From assembly GCA_964408435.1 (NCBI GenBank), contig CAYOZL010000002.1, positions 12,413 through 76,412 on the forward strand: a stretch of DNA of 64,000 bases, in the 5' to 3' direction. Below the pieces are notes generated by a model. That model saw nothing but the letters and a program-made list of their open reading frames with translations, searched no databases and was not told the DNA's origin. This document shows positions 54,112 to 63,356 of the stretch, piece after piece. The position numbers and the translations under genes were made by a program. How positions within the stretch are numbered: position 1 is the first letter of the stretch; each line of letters opens with the position of its first letter. The stretch is from CAYOZL01 sp964408435 (GTDB taxonomy: Bacteria > Bdellovibrionota_C > UBA2361 > SZUA-149 > CAYOZL01).

Positions 54112-55545
54112 TTATATAGATTTTGGCTTATTACATTTACTACTAGTTCTCATACTACACATAGATGGCATACCTACCCTATACTCAGAACTGAAACAAG
54201 CATCACAATGATGCTCTCTTTTGCCTTTTACAGCTTTATACATCCCTTCAATACTTAAATAGCCTAAGCTATCTGCTGATATGTATTCTTTTATCTGTTC
54301 AACAGTATGAGAACAAGCAATTAGTTCATCTTTAGAAGGCGTATCAATGCCGTAATAACAAGAGTCTTTTGTAGGAGGTGAAGAGATTCTAAAGTGTACT
54401 TCTTTAGCTCCTGCGTCTCTTAATAAGCTTACTAGTTTTTTACATGTAGTGCCTCTAACAATTGAATCATCTACAACAGCAATTTTCTTTCCTTCAAATA
54501 ATCCTTTATTAGGATTAAGTTTAATTTTAACTCCAAAATCACGAATCGACTGCTTTGGTTCAATAAAGGTTCTACCAACGTAATGGTTTCTAACTAAGCC
54601 TAATTCAAAAGGAACACCTAACTCTTGCGAATAACCAATAGCTGCTGAAACTCCTGAATCAGGAACCGGTATAACTAAATCAACATCAGCTGGCTTTTCT
54701 TTTGCAAGCTCTACTCCTAATCTCTTTCTAACATTGTAAACACTTTTTCCATTTAGCTGCGAATCTGGTCTAGAAAAATAAACATATTCAAAAACACAAA
54801 ATGCTTTAAGAGATTTTTTCTCTACAAACTCACTTTCAAGCGTTCCGTCATTAGAAATTTTTAATATCTCACCAGGCTCAATATCACGAACAAACTCAGC
54901 TCCGACTAAATCAAAAGCACATGTTTCAGAAGCTACAATATAAGACTTATCTCCTAGTTTTCCTAAAGATAAGGGTCTAACTCCTGCAGGATCTCTAACT
55001 GCATACAGAGCATCATGTGTTAACACAGCTAAAGAGTATGCTCCTTTAACTTGTTTCAACGCTGATAGTAATTTTTTGCTAATTGACTTCTCTTTAGTTG
55101 CTTGAGCTACTAAGTGAAGGATTACCTCAGTATCGGATGACGTTGAAAAGATAGCACCCTTTTCCTCTAACTGTTCTCTAATCTCATCTGAATTAACAAG
55201 ACTTCCATTATGAGCAATTGAAAAAGTATTTTTAGAATTTTCAGCTACTAAAGGTTGAAGATTCCTCCAATCCTTTGCTCCAAAAGTTGCATATCGAGAA
55301 TGACCAATAGCTTTACTTCCCTCTAAATCTTTTAAATTATTTTCATTAAAGATATCTGAGACTAGACCCATGTCTCTATGGGCGTAAATACTATTACCAT
55401 CAGATGATACTATTCCAGCTCCTTCTTGACCACGATGTTGCATTGCGTAAAGGCCAAGATAACAAAAATTAGAGGCTTCGTTATCTCCAATAACACCAAC
55501 TACCGCGCATTCTTCATTAAATTTATCTGACTGGAATTTATGCAT
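54112..55545 (-). CDS. purF: Amidophosphoribosyltransferase
   Basis: First committed step of purine synthesis, forming phosphoribosylamine from PRPP and glutamine. A 12-residue propeptide is removed to expose C13 (MHKFQSDKFNEECAVVG), the glutaminase nucleophile. PRPP-loop VVDDSIVRGTT lies near residue 355. Cysteines in KAFCVFEY, CYYGIDTP and HHCDACFSS are positioned for the 4Fe-4S cluster of B. subtilis-type PurF. 477 residues is normal for this class. It is followed by two tiny genes. Confidence 0.95.
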   Translation of the reverse strand: MHKFQSDKFNEECAVVGVIGDNEASNFCYLGLYAMQHRGQEGAGIVSSDGNSIYAHRDMGLVSDIFNENNLKDLEGSKAIGHSRYATFGAKDWRNLQPLVAENSKNTFSIAHNGSLVNSDEIREQLEEKGAIFSTSSDTEVILHLVAQATKEKSISKKLLSALKQVKGAYSLAVLTHDALYAVRDPAGVRPLSLGKLGDKSYIVASETCAFDLVGAEFVRDIEPGEILKISNDGTLESEFVEKKSLKAFCVFEYVYFSRPDSQLNGKSVYNVRKRLGVELAKEKPADVDLVIPVPDSGVSAAIGYSQELGVPFELGLVRNHYVGRTFIEPKQSIRDFGVKIKLNPNKGLFEGKKIAVVDDSIVRGTTCKKLVSLLRDAGAKEVHFRISSPPTKDSCYYGIDTPSKDELIACSHTVEQIKEYISADSLGYLSIEGMYKAVKGKREHHCDACFSSEYRVGMPSMCSMRTSSKCNKPKSI

Positions 55546-55623
55546 TAAAACTATTAATTAAATATAGGTTAGAAATATACACTAAAAGACACATTAAGAT
55601 AGCTGATATAAATATAAACAATA

Positions 55624-56703
55624 CTAAACAGGAATAAAGCTTTTTCTTGGCTTAATATTCATTACAGTTTCTGCTAGTAAATTAGCTGCAGCATCCAGAT
55701 CTTTTAAATCTACTACTTCTACCTGTGTGTGCATATATCTATTAGGTATCCCAATTAGAGCTGTAGCGACTCCAGATTTTGTAATTTGCATTGCATTTGC
55801 ATCTGTTCCTGTTGCCCTTGGTGCTGATAAATGTTGGTGCTTAATTTTCTTCTTCTTTGCCGTGGTAACTAAAAGGTCTCTAAGAACATGGTTAATATTC
55901 GCTCCTCTGGCAATAGTAGGACCACTTCCTAAGTTCACCGTACCAACCTTTTTAGGATCAGCTCCAGGGTTATCAGTAGCATGAGTCACATCAACTGCAA
56001 TTCCAACATCAGGGTCTATTCCGTAACAGCTCGTTCTTGCACCTCTTAAGCCAATTTCTTCTTGAACAGTGCTGACACTATATAAAGCTACTGGGAAGTT
56101 TTTCTTTTTTGCGCCCTTTATTTTTGAATTAACTATTCTTAGAGCTTCCATTACTACATACAGCCCAACTTTATCATCACAACCTGGTGATGCTATCTTA
56201 TCTTTACCTAGTTTAGTCACTCCAAGCTTATAAGTGATTGGGTCCCCTACATTTACTAGCTTTTTAACTTTGCTAGCCTCAAGTCCTAAATCTACCCAAA
56301 CTTTACTTAAATCAATTTTCTTTCCTCTTTGGTCCGCGGGAACTAAATGAACTGGTGGATAGCCAATTACACCATCAATTGGTCCAGAGTCTGTGTGAAT
56401 AACTAAATTCGTACCAGGTAAAACAGATGGGTCAATGCCACCAATTTGATTAACTGAGATATAACCTGTGTCTGAAATATGTGTAACCATTAAACCAATC
56501 TGGTCACAGTGCCCAGCTAGCATTACTTTGATTTTCCCTTTTGGATTAAAACAAGCAATTAAATTACCATGCACATCTACAGATACTTCATCAGAGAATT
56601 TAGAGATTCTCTTTTTTACTATTTTCTGAATATTGGTCTCGAAACCTGAAGGAGATGGTGTAACTAATAATTTTTTTAAAAAATCGTAATTGTCTTTTTT
56701 CAT
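55624..56703 (-). CDS. M42-family zinc aminopeptidase/glutamyl aminopeptidase
   Basis: A 359-residue dinuclear-metal peptidase. GHCDQIGLMV (metal-binding His/Asp), GCDDKVGLYV (bridging Asp), QEEIGLRGA (Glu base and metal Glu), and HATDNPGAD and GTDANAMQI. Such enzymes trim N-terminal residues from peptides in the cytoplasm, as dodecamers of the TET type. It stands alone between purF and the chalcone-isomerase-like gene. Confidence 0.92.
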   Translation of the reverse strand: MKKDNYDFLKKLLVTPSPSGFETNIQKIVKKRISKFSDEVSVDVHGNLIACFNPKGKIKVMLAGHCDQIGLMVTHISDTGYISVNQIGGIDPSVLPGTNLVIHTDSGPIDGVIGYPPVHLVPADQRGKKIDLSKVWVDLGLEASKVKKLVNVGDPITYKLGVTKLGKDKIASPGCDDKVGLYVVMEALRIVNSKIKGAKKKNFPVALYSVSTVQEEIGLRGARTSCYGIDPDVGIAVDVTHATDNPGADPKKVGTVNLGSGPTIARGANINHVLRDLLVTTAKKKKIKHQHLSAPRATGTDANAMQITKSGVATALIGIPNRYMHTQVEVVDLKDLDAAANLLAETVMNIKPRKSFIPV

Positions 56704-56733
56704 CTAATATACCTGTAATAAACTTTAGCAGAA

Positions 56734-57291
56734 CTAACGTCCTAGCATCCCCTCTTTAAGAGATTTATTTGGTGGGTTTTTACCTAACCAAATCTTTAAC
56801 AAAGCATCTGAAAAATCTTTTCCAGAAATTTCAGATAATTTCTTATTGTTTACCTTTGTAATAACTTTATTGCTAACAAAATCTATAGTCATAATATCAT
56901 TTTCTTTAATGCCAACAACAGATTTAGTAAATTCAGCAATTTTTTCACTTATATTATTTAAATTTTCGTTATTTGATTCAAAACCTTTAACATAAGCATT
57001 TTTTATTTTCTTTGAGCTGACATCTCTTAGAAATTTCATAATTATTTTTTTGTTTTGGCTTGAAGAAATAATTTCAGAGGGATTGCTACTTTTAGATTCT
57101 AAATAAAGACCTGCTACATAGACTTTAACTTTAAAGATAGTAGCTTTTCTAATCCCTAATCCATTTAAGACTAAACTCTCTTGTTTATCTTTGAAATTTA
57201 GACCAGCTAAGTCTTTTGCATATACAAAATTACTATTCGTACTAACAAATAAAAAGGAACTAATTAGGATTAAGAATTTTATAGACTTCAT
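56734..57291 (-). CDS. Secreted chalcone isomerase-like fold protein
   Basis: A 185-residue exported protein: signal peptide (KFLILISSFLFVSTNSNFVYA), then the chalcone-isomerase-like fold with NGLGIRKATIFKVKVYVAGLYLESK and FLRDVSSKKIKNAYVKGFE. Bacterial versions of this fold (PF16036) are periplasmic and probably bind fatty acids, without isomerase activity. The closing SLKEGMLGR is conserved. Confidence 0.8.
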   Translation of the reverse strand: MKSIKFLILISSFLFVSTNSNFVYAKDLAGLNFKDKQESLVLNGLGIRKATIFKVKVYVAGLYLESKSSNPSEIISSSQNKKIIMKFLRDVSSKKIKNAYVKGFESNNENLNNISEKIAEFTKSVVGIKENDIMTIDFVSNKVITKVNNKKLSEISGKDFSDALLKIWLGKNPPNKSLKEGMLGR

Positions 57292-57383
57292 TAATTATTC
57301 ATATCACAAAAGTTAAGAAACAAAATAAATTCCTTCAATTAGAACATGATAATTATGCACCAAAACGAGATAAAAAAGGTGTA

Positions 57384-57456
57384 AGCGAGTGATGGGGGTC
57401 GAACCCACGACCTCCTGCTTGGCAAGCAGGCGTTCTAGCCACTGAACTACACTCGC
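57384..57456 (-). tRNA. tRNA-Gly (GCC)
   Basis: 73-base cloverleaf on the minus strand: acceptor GCGAGTG/CACTCGC, D stem GTTC/GAAC, anticodon stem CCTGC/GCAGG with loop TTGCCAA (anticodon GCC), T stem GTGGG/CCCAT with TTCGACC loop, discriminator T. CCA not encoded. Confidence 0.95.
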
Positions 57457-57485
57457 ATAAAGTAGTATTATAAAACATTTAAAAC

Positions 57486-57545
57486 CGTTCAGTGTCTAGA
57501 ACGCCAAAGGCGCAGTTATATTACGAGGCCACTGAACTACGCTCG
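57486..57545. pseudogene. Rearranged tRNA-Gly fragments
   Basis: Just upstream of tRNA-Gly. Positions 57486-57504 match the sense D-arm of this tRNA with one change (GTTCAGTG then CTAGAACGCC); 57526-57545 match the antisense 5' end (ggccactgaactacgctcgc) with one change. The two fragments face each other, so together they are an inverted, rearranged partial copy and not a functional tRNA. Confidence 0.7.
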
Positions 57546-57643
57546 CATATAAAAAAAATTCAAAACTACAGAAAAACCAACAAAATCCAAAGTGGTATAA
57601 CACTCTGTACTGTGCTGTCAATTTAAAGATCTAGATTATATTA

Positions 57644-58135
57644 TTAATTATATAATATTCCTAGTTCCTTAGACACATTCTTGGGAACGAGAGAAGAAAC
57701 ATCACCTTTATTTGAGGCAATATTTTTAACTATACTCGAGCTAATATAAGAGTATTTATCTGAGGCCACAAAAAAAACTGTTTCAGCATTATCATATAGC
57801 TTACGATTGATTAATGCCATTTGAGCTTCATACTCATAATCAGATACAGCCCTTAAGCCTCTAATAATTGCGTTAGCATTCACTTCTTTAACAAAGTCCA
57901 CTAACAATCCCTCTAGTTTTATTATCTTAATATTATCAGTATTTGCTTCCCCTTCTAAGGCTGTTGCAACAATTTCTAATCTCTTATCAATGCTAAAAGC
58001 CGTTTTTTTAATTTTGTTTACAGCTACAGCTACATAAAGCTCATCAAATAAGACTAAAGCTCTTTTAATAATATCAACATGACCATTAGTAATAGGGTCA
58101 AAAGTTCCTGCATATACGCCAATTTTTTTATTCAT
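57644..58135 (-). CDS. coaD: Phosphopantetheine adenylyltransferase
   Basis: Penultimate CoA synthesis step. 163 residues: GTFDPITNGHVDII (residues 10-23, with H19 for ATP binding), RGLRAVSDYEYE, and SSSIVKNIA. Full-length for the family (about 160). It overlaps rsmD by 4 bases, the common rsmD-coaD pairing, and together with coaE (3767) gives two of the CoA steps in this window. Confidence 0.96.
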   Translation of the reverse strand: MNKKIGVYAGTFDPITNGHVDIIKRALVLFDELYVAVAVNKIKKTAFSIDKRLEIVATALEGEANTDNIKIIKLEGLLVDFVKEVNANAIIRGLRAVSDYEYEAQMALINRKLYDNAETVFFVASDKYSYISSSIVKNIASNKGDVSSLVPKNVSKELGILYN

Positions 58136-58686
58136 AACCTAACCATACTAACTTTAGTATCTCCGTATACTTTATTAAAAATAATTTTTCCATTTTTAGA
58201 ACCAGTTTCAAAAGAAGCATTAAAATCTTCAGCATTTTTTGATTCTTCAAATACAAAGATACTACTCTTATTCATATTTTTAGATAAAAAACTAAAAGTT
58301 TGATTTATATTAACTAGACCATATGGTGGATCTGCAAAAATAAGATCATACTCAGATGTGCATTTTTCTAAATATTTTTCAACATTAGTATTAAATACTT
58401 CAAAACTAGTTTCAATCTTAAACGAATCTAGATTATTTTTTAGCGCAGAGACTAGTATCTTATTCTTTTCAACAAAATCACAATGCTTAGCACCTCTAGA
58501 AATAGCCTCTATTCCTAATGCTCCTGAACCTGAATAAAGATCTAATACTGTAATATCTTTAAAATCTAGTCTATTTTCTAAACTTGAAAAAATAGCTTCT
58601 TTAATTCTCATAGTGCTAGGTCTAAAGTTATCTGCTTTAGGCACCTTGATTAACCTACTAGCTAAGAATCCCGAGACTATTTTCAT
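58132..58686 (-). CDS. rsmD: 16S rRNA G966 N2-methyltransferase
   Basis: SAM-dependent methyltransferase for 16S rRNA, 184 residues. LDLYSGSGALGIEAISRGA is the SAM-binding motif, and LIFADPPYG the catalytic DPPY. RPSTMRIKEAIFSSLE at the N-terminus is typical of RsmD. Upstream of and overlapping coaD. Confidence 0.94.
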   Translation of the reverse strand: MKIVSGFLASRLIKVPKADNFRPSTMRIKEAIFSSLENRLDFKDITVLDLYSGSGALGIEAISRGAKHCDFVEKNKILVSALKNNLDSFKIETSFEVFNTNVEKYLEKCTSEYDLIFADPPYGLVNINQTFSFLSKNMNKSSIFVFEESKNAEDFNASFETGSKNGKIIFNKVYGDTKVSMVRL

Positions 58687-58888
58687 AAATATTACTTTTA
58701 AGAGCTTATGTGTATAAAATTATACTTTTCACGTTAAAAAAACTAGAGCAAGAGGTTCATTCACTATAAAAAAACTAAAGATTTAGTTCCTCTTATAAAA
58801 TGTCTTTTAAAATTCAAAATCAAAAACAATATTAAATAACTTTGCTTTAAATTATGGCTATGCTAAATCTCCCTGCTCTCACTCTTGT

Positions 58889-58961
58889 GAGGCGTTAGCT
58901 CAGTTGGTAGAGCAATTGCCTTTTAAGCAATGGGTCGTAGGTTCGAGCCCTACACGCCTCA
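58889..58961 (+). tRNA. tRNA-Lys (TTT)
   Basis: 73-base cloverleaf: acceptor GAGGCGT/ACGCCTC, D stem GCTC/GAGC, anticodon stem ATTGC/GCAAT with loop CTTTTAA (anticodon TTT), T stem GTAGG/CCTAC with TTCGAGC loop, discriminator A. CCA not encoded. Confidence 0.96.
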
Positions 58962-58993
58962 AATTCTCATAATGGTATTAAGTAAAAGTACTT

Positions 58994-59803
58994 ATGTTAA
59001 TATTAGTAATAATCTTGATACTAATTATCTTAACTCAAGATATACAAATTTTTCCCTTATTTCTGTATTCACTAATTTATAAAAAGAAACAAAGAAATAA
59101 AGAAACAATCCCCAAAGATGTTAAGAGCACCTTCCTAAAAACAAAAGATAATAAATATATAGAACTTTGGCATGTACCTAGTGAAGAAAACAAAGAAGCA
59201 AAAAGTAAAAAAGGTACTGTTTTAATTTTTCATGGAAACGGTGAGCTTGTAGATACAAATGTCGACCAACAAAGATGGTTTGCTCAAAATGGTTGGGACT
59301 CTTACAGTTTTGATTACAGAGGCTACGGAAGAAGCACTGGATGGCCAAACGAGAAAGGAATCTATATAGATTCTGATACAGTCTATTCCTATTTACTAGA
59401 AGAAAAACAAATCAAGCCTGAAGATCTAATAATAGTTGGATACTCTGTAGGCTCAGCCCCTGCTGCGAGACTTGCAAGTATTATAAATCCAAAGACACTA
59501 CTAATTATTGCAGGCTACTCAAACATTAAAGACGTAGCCAGAGATAGAGTTATCTTTAGACCAATAGTTCCTTTTATATGGAGTAAACTCTCTACTAAAT
59601 CCTACATATCAAAACTAAATAAAACTAATTTAATTTTAACTCATGGCAAAACGGATAAAATAATTAAATTCTACCATATGGGCATTAATGCAAAGCATTA
59701 TAAAGGTACAGGTAAAGTAGACTGCATAGAACATATGGAAGCTGATCATCTAGAAATTTTTTGGAAAACTAAAGAGCAAATACTAGAAAAACTGAATTCT
59801 TAA
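58994..59803 (+). CDS. Membrane-anchored alpha/beta hydrolase
   Basis: 269 residues. N-terminal hydrophobic anchor (residues 1-30), then alpha/beta-hydrolase core: LIFHGNGELV (oxyanion hole), DYRGYGRS, nucleophile S151 in GYSVGSAPAAR, an Asp in THGKTDKII and a His near HMEADHLEIF. Resembles ABHD13/BEM46-type serine hydrolases; substrate unknown. Starts 32 bases after tRNA-Lys. Confidence 0.85.
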   Translation: MLILVIILILIILTQDIQIFPLFLYSLIYKKKQRNKETIPKDVKSTFLKTKDNKYIELWHVPSEENKEAKSKKGTVLIFHGNGELVDTNVDQQRWFAQNGWDSYSFDYRGYGRSTGWPNEKGIYIDSDTVYSYLLEEKQIKPEDLIIVGYSVGSAPAARLASIINPKTLLIIAGYSNIKDVARDRVIFRPIVPFIWSKLSTKSYISKLNKTNLILTHGKTDKIIKFYHMGINAKHYKGTGKVDCIEHMEADHLEIFWKTKEQILEKLNS

Positions 59804-59895
59804 TATAATTATTTATAAATAGTTTTCTTTCTTACATTTAATGATCCATGCTATCAAGTTCATAGACCACTAGCATTAAAGGAGATGGAGACTCT

Positions 59896-60240
59896 ATGAG
59901 TTTTATTAAAATAAGTCTTTTAAAACTTAATCTGCTTAATATCTTAATTCTTTCAATTTTTTTAAATCCAATACTTAACGCTGAAGCATTTGCACAAGAA
60001 AACTGTATTAGTGATGAGAAAATACTCAAAATGATTGATTCTTTTAATAAATTAAAAAATGATGATAAGAAAAAAGTAATATGTAAGGACTTACTCTATT
60101 CAGCTAGATGTATTTCGCTTGAGAATTTTCAGACATTTATGCAAGCAACACCTATTGCTCTTAAGTGTTTTACTTATGTTGGAGCAGAGGTAAAACAAAG
60201 TTTTGAAAATATCGCTAAAACACTAAGTGGTAAAAATTAG
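59896..60240 (+). CDS. Small secreted Cys-containing protein
   Basis: 114 residues; signal peptide ending AEAFAQE. The mature part has four cysteines (ENCISDE, VICKDL, ARCIS, LKCFT) able to form two disulfides, and is mostly helical. AAGGAG ribosome-binding site precedes the ATG. No family recognised. Confidence 0.65.
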   Translation: MSFIKISLLKLNLLNILILSIFLNPILNAEAFAQENCISDEKILKMIDSFNKLKNDDKKKVICKDLLYSARCISLENFQTFMQATPIALKCFTYVGAEVKQSFENIAKTLSGKN

Positions 60241-60364
60241 AAAGTTAAATTATTATTGAATTTTTTAATAAAATAATGCTACCCAATAATATTTAGATAT
60301 AATAATATTTATCTTAATACATTGAATTTCATTTCACCTAGATCTTATACCATGAGGTTAATAA

Positions 60365-61351
60365 ATGCAGAATAAACAAAAAATCAATTTAATATTGACA
60401 ATACTACTTGTATTCTTATTGAGTGCATGCTCATCCACAGAAGATTTTCTTGAAGATTTAAATAGTGATGATATCGAAGATATTAATAATTCTGATGTTA
60501 CCGATCTTTTATTAAGCTCTAACTGTGGAGTTAGGACAGACTTAGGTTTTCGTAACCCACAAACAGAGGCATCGTTTGTTCAGGTTCAAGTTCTTAGAAG
60601 TGATACTGCAATTGTTACCCTTTTAGACGGTGGCAGACTATTAATTAAATTTCATGGCGTAACTTCTACAGGAGTTGATGGCTTAAGAGTCCAAAACGGA
60701 ATCGATCTTTTAAATCAAGAATTAGCAAGTGGAGCTTATTTTATAAGCTCAGGCTTGCAGTGTCCTTTTACTTTTTCTGATGGTGGAGCAGGTAGTTTAG
60801 GACAACTTTTTACCTTAGGTAACCAGAGTGTAAATGAATTAATGATTGAGATGGGTGCTGTAGTGTCTTCTATCGATATATGTGACGGTGATCAGCTCTC
60901 CCAGTGTTATCAAAGCATTACACCTATAATAGTTGAGCCAGAAGTACCCGAAGTAATAGCTGAGCCCGAAGTGCCAGTCGAAATTATTACAATAGAAAAT
61001 GACTTTAATGACGATTCTTCAGGACTAAACCCTCCTTGTAGCTCTCTTGCTTTTGGTGATGGTAGAGGAGGAGATCTATGGCTTTACGAAAGTGAGAGTA
61101 CAGGAACTCCAGTTTACTTGCTCAATAGCGGTTGGCAATTTCCTGCAACTGTTGAAGCTGAACTAACAAGTGGTGGTTTTTCACAAGCTAACTTCACCGG
61201 TTTTGATAATCCAGATGCTGATGGAAGATTTAGACCTCATTTTAGATTTTCTCGTGACTGCACTGCTTTTACAGGCATGCTAATAGTAAGAGATGCAAAT
61301 CAAACTTGTGAAGTTAATTTACCAGCTAATGTTTGTAGCCGTATTGACTAA
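60365..61351 (+). CDS. Lipoprotein with staphylococcal-nuclease-like first domain
   Basis: 328 residues. Lipobox LLSAC gives a lipid-anchored Cys at about 22. Residues 55-180 follow the layout of a thermonuclease (SNase) domain: VQVQVLRSDTAIVTLLDGG, HGVTSTGVDGLRVQNGIDLL, and SVNELMIEMGAVV. However, the catalytic Arg/Asp/Glu pattern is not clearly kept, so it may be inactive. The C-terminal domain (from about residue 220) has disulfide-capable cysteines and no known family. Stands alone. Confidence 0.65.
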   Translation: MQNKQKINLILTILLVFLLSACSSTEDFLEDLNSDDIEDINNSDVTDLLLSSNCGVRTDLGFRNPQTEASFVQVQVLRSDTAIVTLLDGGRLLIKFHGVTSTGVDGLRVQNGIDLLNQELASGAYFISSGLQCPFTFSDGGAGSLGQLFTLGNQSVNELMIEMGAVVSSIDICDGDQLSQCYQSITPIIVEPEVPEVIAEPEVPVEIITIENDFNDDSSGLNPPCSSLAFGDGRGGDLWLYESESTGTPVYLLNSGWQFPATVEAELTSGGFSQANFTGFDNPDADGRFRPHFRFSRDCTAFTGMLIVRDANQTCEVNLPANVCSRID

Positions 61352-61475
61352 TGAAGTATAGACTTAATCTAAAAGTTTTAAGTCATTATAAAATTTAGTA
61401 AATGACATTAATGATAAATTACAGATTGAAACAGTAAATACTAGTGCCTTTAATTTAAAGATAAAGAAGAATTTT

Positions 61476-62852
61476 ATGAAGAATTTTTTTTACCTAACTT
61501 ATATTGCTTTTTTTGTTTCTTGGTTTGTTTTAATTTTTATTGACTATTATTCAATTCGTTATAGCGGTTTTGATACTGGCATATATGCACAACAAGTTTC
61601 GAATTTATTATATCATGGCACTTTAAAGAATACACTTACTGGAAAGGTTGCCTTAGCTAATCACTTTACTCCCAATATTTTCTTACTTTCTCCATTTTTT
61701 TTGATTTTTGATAGTTTTTTAATACTTCCTATTTTTCGTCTAATAGCATTTTTTATTTGCCCAATTATTTTACTTTATATTTCGAAGGAAATACTTCCTA
61801 AAGAAAACAACTCAATATACGTAGTGCCAATAATGTGGATTTTTTCTAAATTTATTGGAAAGATACTTCTTTTTGAATTCCAAGTTTCTACACTTTCCCC
61901 TCCATTTATACTTTTAGCCTTTTTATTTATTATAAAAAAAAGATATTCTCTACTTTTATGTACTATGCTTTTTCTACTTGGTTTTAAGGAACATCTTTGT
62001 TTGGTTTGGATAAGTCTAGGAGCTTACTTTTATCTATACGAAAATAAAAAAAAGCTAGGAGCAGGAATTGTATTTCTTGGAGTTCTAATTGGGGCCCTTA
62101 TTTATTTCATCGTCATGCCTTCTTTTAGTGATGCTAGTGAATTGTCTCATATAAGCCGTTTTGGCCCATTTGAGCTTTTAAAAGATAAATTCATGTTATT
62201 ATTCATGGGACTTGTCTCGGTGGGCTTTCTGCCTTTATTTTGTCCAAAAAGTCTATTTATTATTCTTCCTGTGTACTCTTTGTCGCTCATTTCCAATAGC
62301 GAGCTTATGATATCATATAAGTTTCACTATCAAGACATAGGACTTACAGTTTTATATTTTTCATCCATCCTAGGTTTGAGACGTATTATGTTATTTGATT
62401 CTTGGTTGCAAAAATTTCAAATATTTTCAGCTATTAATATAAAAAATAAACGTCTAGTAGTAGTTTTTGCTATTTTTATAATTGCATTTAACAATTCTTA
62501 TCCTTTTTTAAAGATTAAAAAATATTGGCCAAGTAAAGATCAATTAAGTTTAGTAAATGAAGTCGAAATATTTTCAAAATCAATAGATAAAAATCAAGTC
62601 ATTGTCACTTTAGATTCCTTAGCTCCATACTTCTTTAGACAAAAACAATTATATTCTTTCAAATCACTTGATTTTTTAAAAAATATGCCAGCAAATTCTA
62701 CAATAGTTTTTGCAGATGGAGTTAATACTTGGCCATTTTCTAGTAACGACTATAAGCTTCTCTCTAATAAAATTAGTTTAGACTCTTCTTATAAAAAGCA
62801 TGATAATTCTTTTTCTCACCTTAAAGTTTTTTTAGATAAAAAGTTAGAATAA
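61476..62852 (+). CDS. DUF2079-like multi-pass membrane protein (putative glycosyltransferase)
   Basis: 458 residues with about ten hydrophobic helices. The N-terminal YSGFDTGIYAQQVSNLLYHG, followed by NHFTPNIFLLSPFF, is the DUF2079 pattern, in which Asp and His face the outer side like a GT-C transferase. Lipid-linked sugar would be the donor. Isolated on the plus strand between the lipoprotein and the integron region. Confidence 0.8.
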   Translation: MKNFFYLTYIAFFVSWFVLIFIDYYSIRYSGFDTGIYAQQVSNLLYHGTLKNTLTGKVALANHFTPNIFLLSPFFLIFDSFLILPIFRLIAFFICPIILLYISKEILPKENNSIYVVPIMWIFSKFIGKILLFEFQVSTLSPPFILLAFLFIIKKRYSLLLCTMLFLLGFKEHLCLVWISLGAYFYLYENKKKLGAGIVFLGVLIGALIYFIVMPSFSDASELSHISRFGPFELLKDKFMLLFMGLVSVGFLPLFCPKSLFIILPVYSLSLISNSELMISYKFHYQDIGLTVLYFSSILGLRRIMLFDSWLQKFQIFSAINIKNKRLVVVFAIFIIAFNNSYPFLKIKKYWPSKDQLSLVNEVEIFSKSIDKNQVIVTLDSLAPYFFRQKQLYSFKSLDFLKNMPANSTIVFADGVNTWPFSSNDYKLLSNKISLDSSYKKHDNSFSHLKVFLDKKLE

Positions 62853-62870
62853 AATTTAGTTTAACGTACT

Positions 62871-62939
62871 TTACTTCACTGTAACTGCTGTGTGTTTAAA
62901 TTGAAAATTACAGAAAGTATGTTTATTTACCTTTTTCAT
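62871..62939 (-). pseudogene. Truncated transposase start (IS3-like, 22 codons)
   Basis: From an ATG at 62939, MKKVNKHTFCNFQFKHTAV then VTVK and a stop at 62871. The beginning resembles IS3-family OrfA proteins, which open with a short basic stretch and a helix-turn-helix, but it is cut after 22 residues. The rest of the element is gone. Confidence 0.5.
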
Positions 62940-62997
62940 TGCTCACCTCGTATATAATTTAATAAATAGAAGTGTCCACTTTTAGGGGGGAAGTACA
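62871..62997 (-). mobile_element. Remnant of an IS3-like element left end
   Basis: Reading minus, TGTACTTCCCCCCTAAAAGT begins at 62997. The TG terminus and C-run are typical of IS3/IS150-group inverted-repeat ends, and it is followed by a leader and an ATG for the transposase fragment at 62939. The other end is not visible. It lies directly against a half attC site (62998-63026). Confidence 0.5.
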
Positions 62998-63026
62998 GTG
63001 TCTGCTTATACGAATTGTTATCAAAC
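62998..63026 (-). repeat. Half attC site, interrupted by IS remnant
   Basis: Minus strand GTTTGATAACAATTCGTATAAGC: R'' core GATAAC, then the AATTCG spacer and first inner repeat seen in well-known attC sites. The complementary half is missing; the IS-like end starts at 62997. Confidence 0.65.
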
Positions 63027-63028
63027 GA

Positions 63029-63328
63029 TTATAATTTATCTATACCTACTCCACCTATAGGATTAACTATATTTCTGCTACTAAAACTTGCAATCATCGG
63101 TTTACCTTCAGTAATTGCTTTTTGAACATCGGGGAGTTGTAGAGATGCTTTATGAGATTCTTCGCAATCCCAAACTTCAGTAATCCAAATCCCTATTTCG
63201 TCAGTTGTATCGGCTGCAACTACATAGAGTTTACAACCTGACATTTTTTTTGTTCCGTTGATTAATATCTCAATAAGTTTTTCTCGATAGCCTTCCGTTG
63301 AATCAATTTTACTAATTAGTCCATACAT
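63029..63328 (-). CDS. Cassette gene: antibiotic biosynthesis monooxygenase-like (ABM) protein
   Basis: A 99-residue single-domain protein. MYGLISKIDSTEGYREKLIEIL and VVAADTTDEIGIWITEVWDCEESHKASL match the ABM dimeric alpha/beta-barrel fold, which includes quinone monooxygenases and heme-degrading enzymes; no cofactor residue is certain. Such small enzymes are common cassette genes. The stop is 2 bases from the half attC; the start is 37 bases from the recombination point of cassette B. Confidence 0.8.
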   Translation of the reverse strand: MYGLISKIDSTEGYREKLIEILINGTKKMSGCKLYVVAADTTDEIGIWITEVWDCEESHKASLQLPDVQKAITEGKPMIASFSSRNIVNPIGGVGIDKL

Positions 63329-63356
63329 TTTTAATCCTATCCATAAATATACAAAA

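Noticed and set aside
58740..58830. Short palindrome aactaaagatttagtt near rsmD as an ncRNA
   Set aside because: A 16-base AT palindrome in AT-rich DNA is expected by chance and has no second structure around it.
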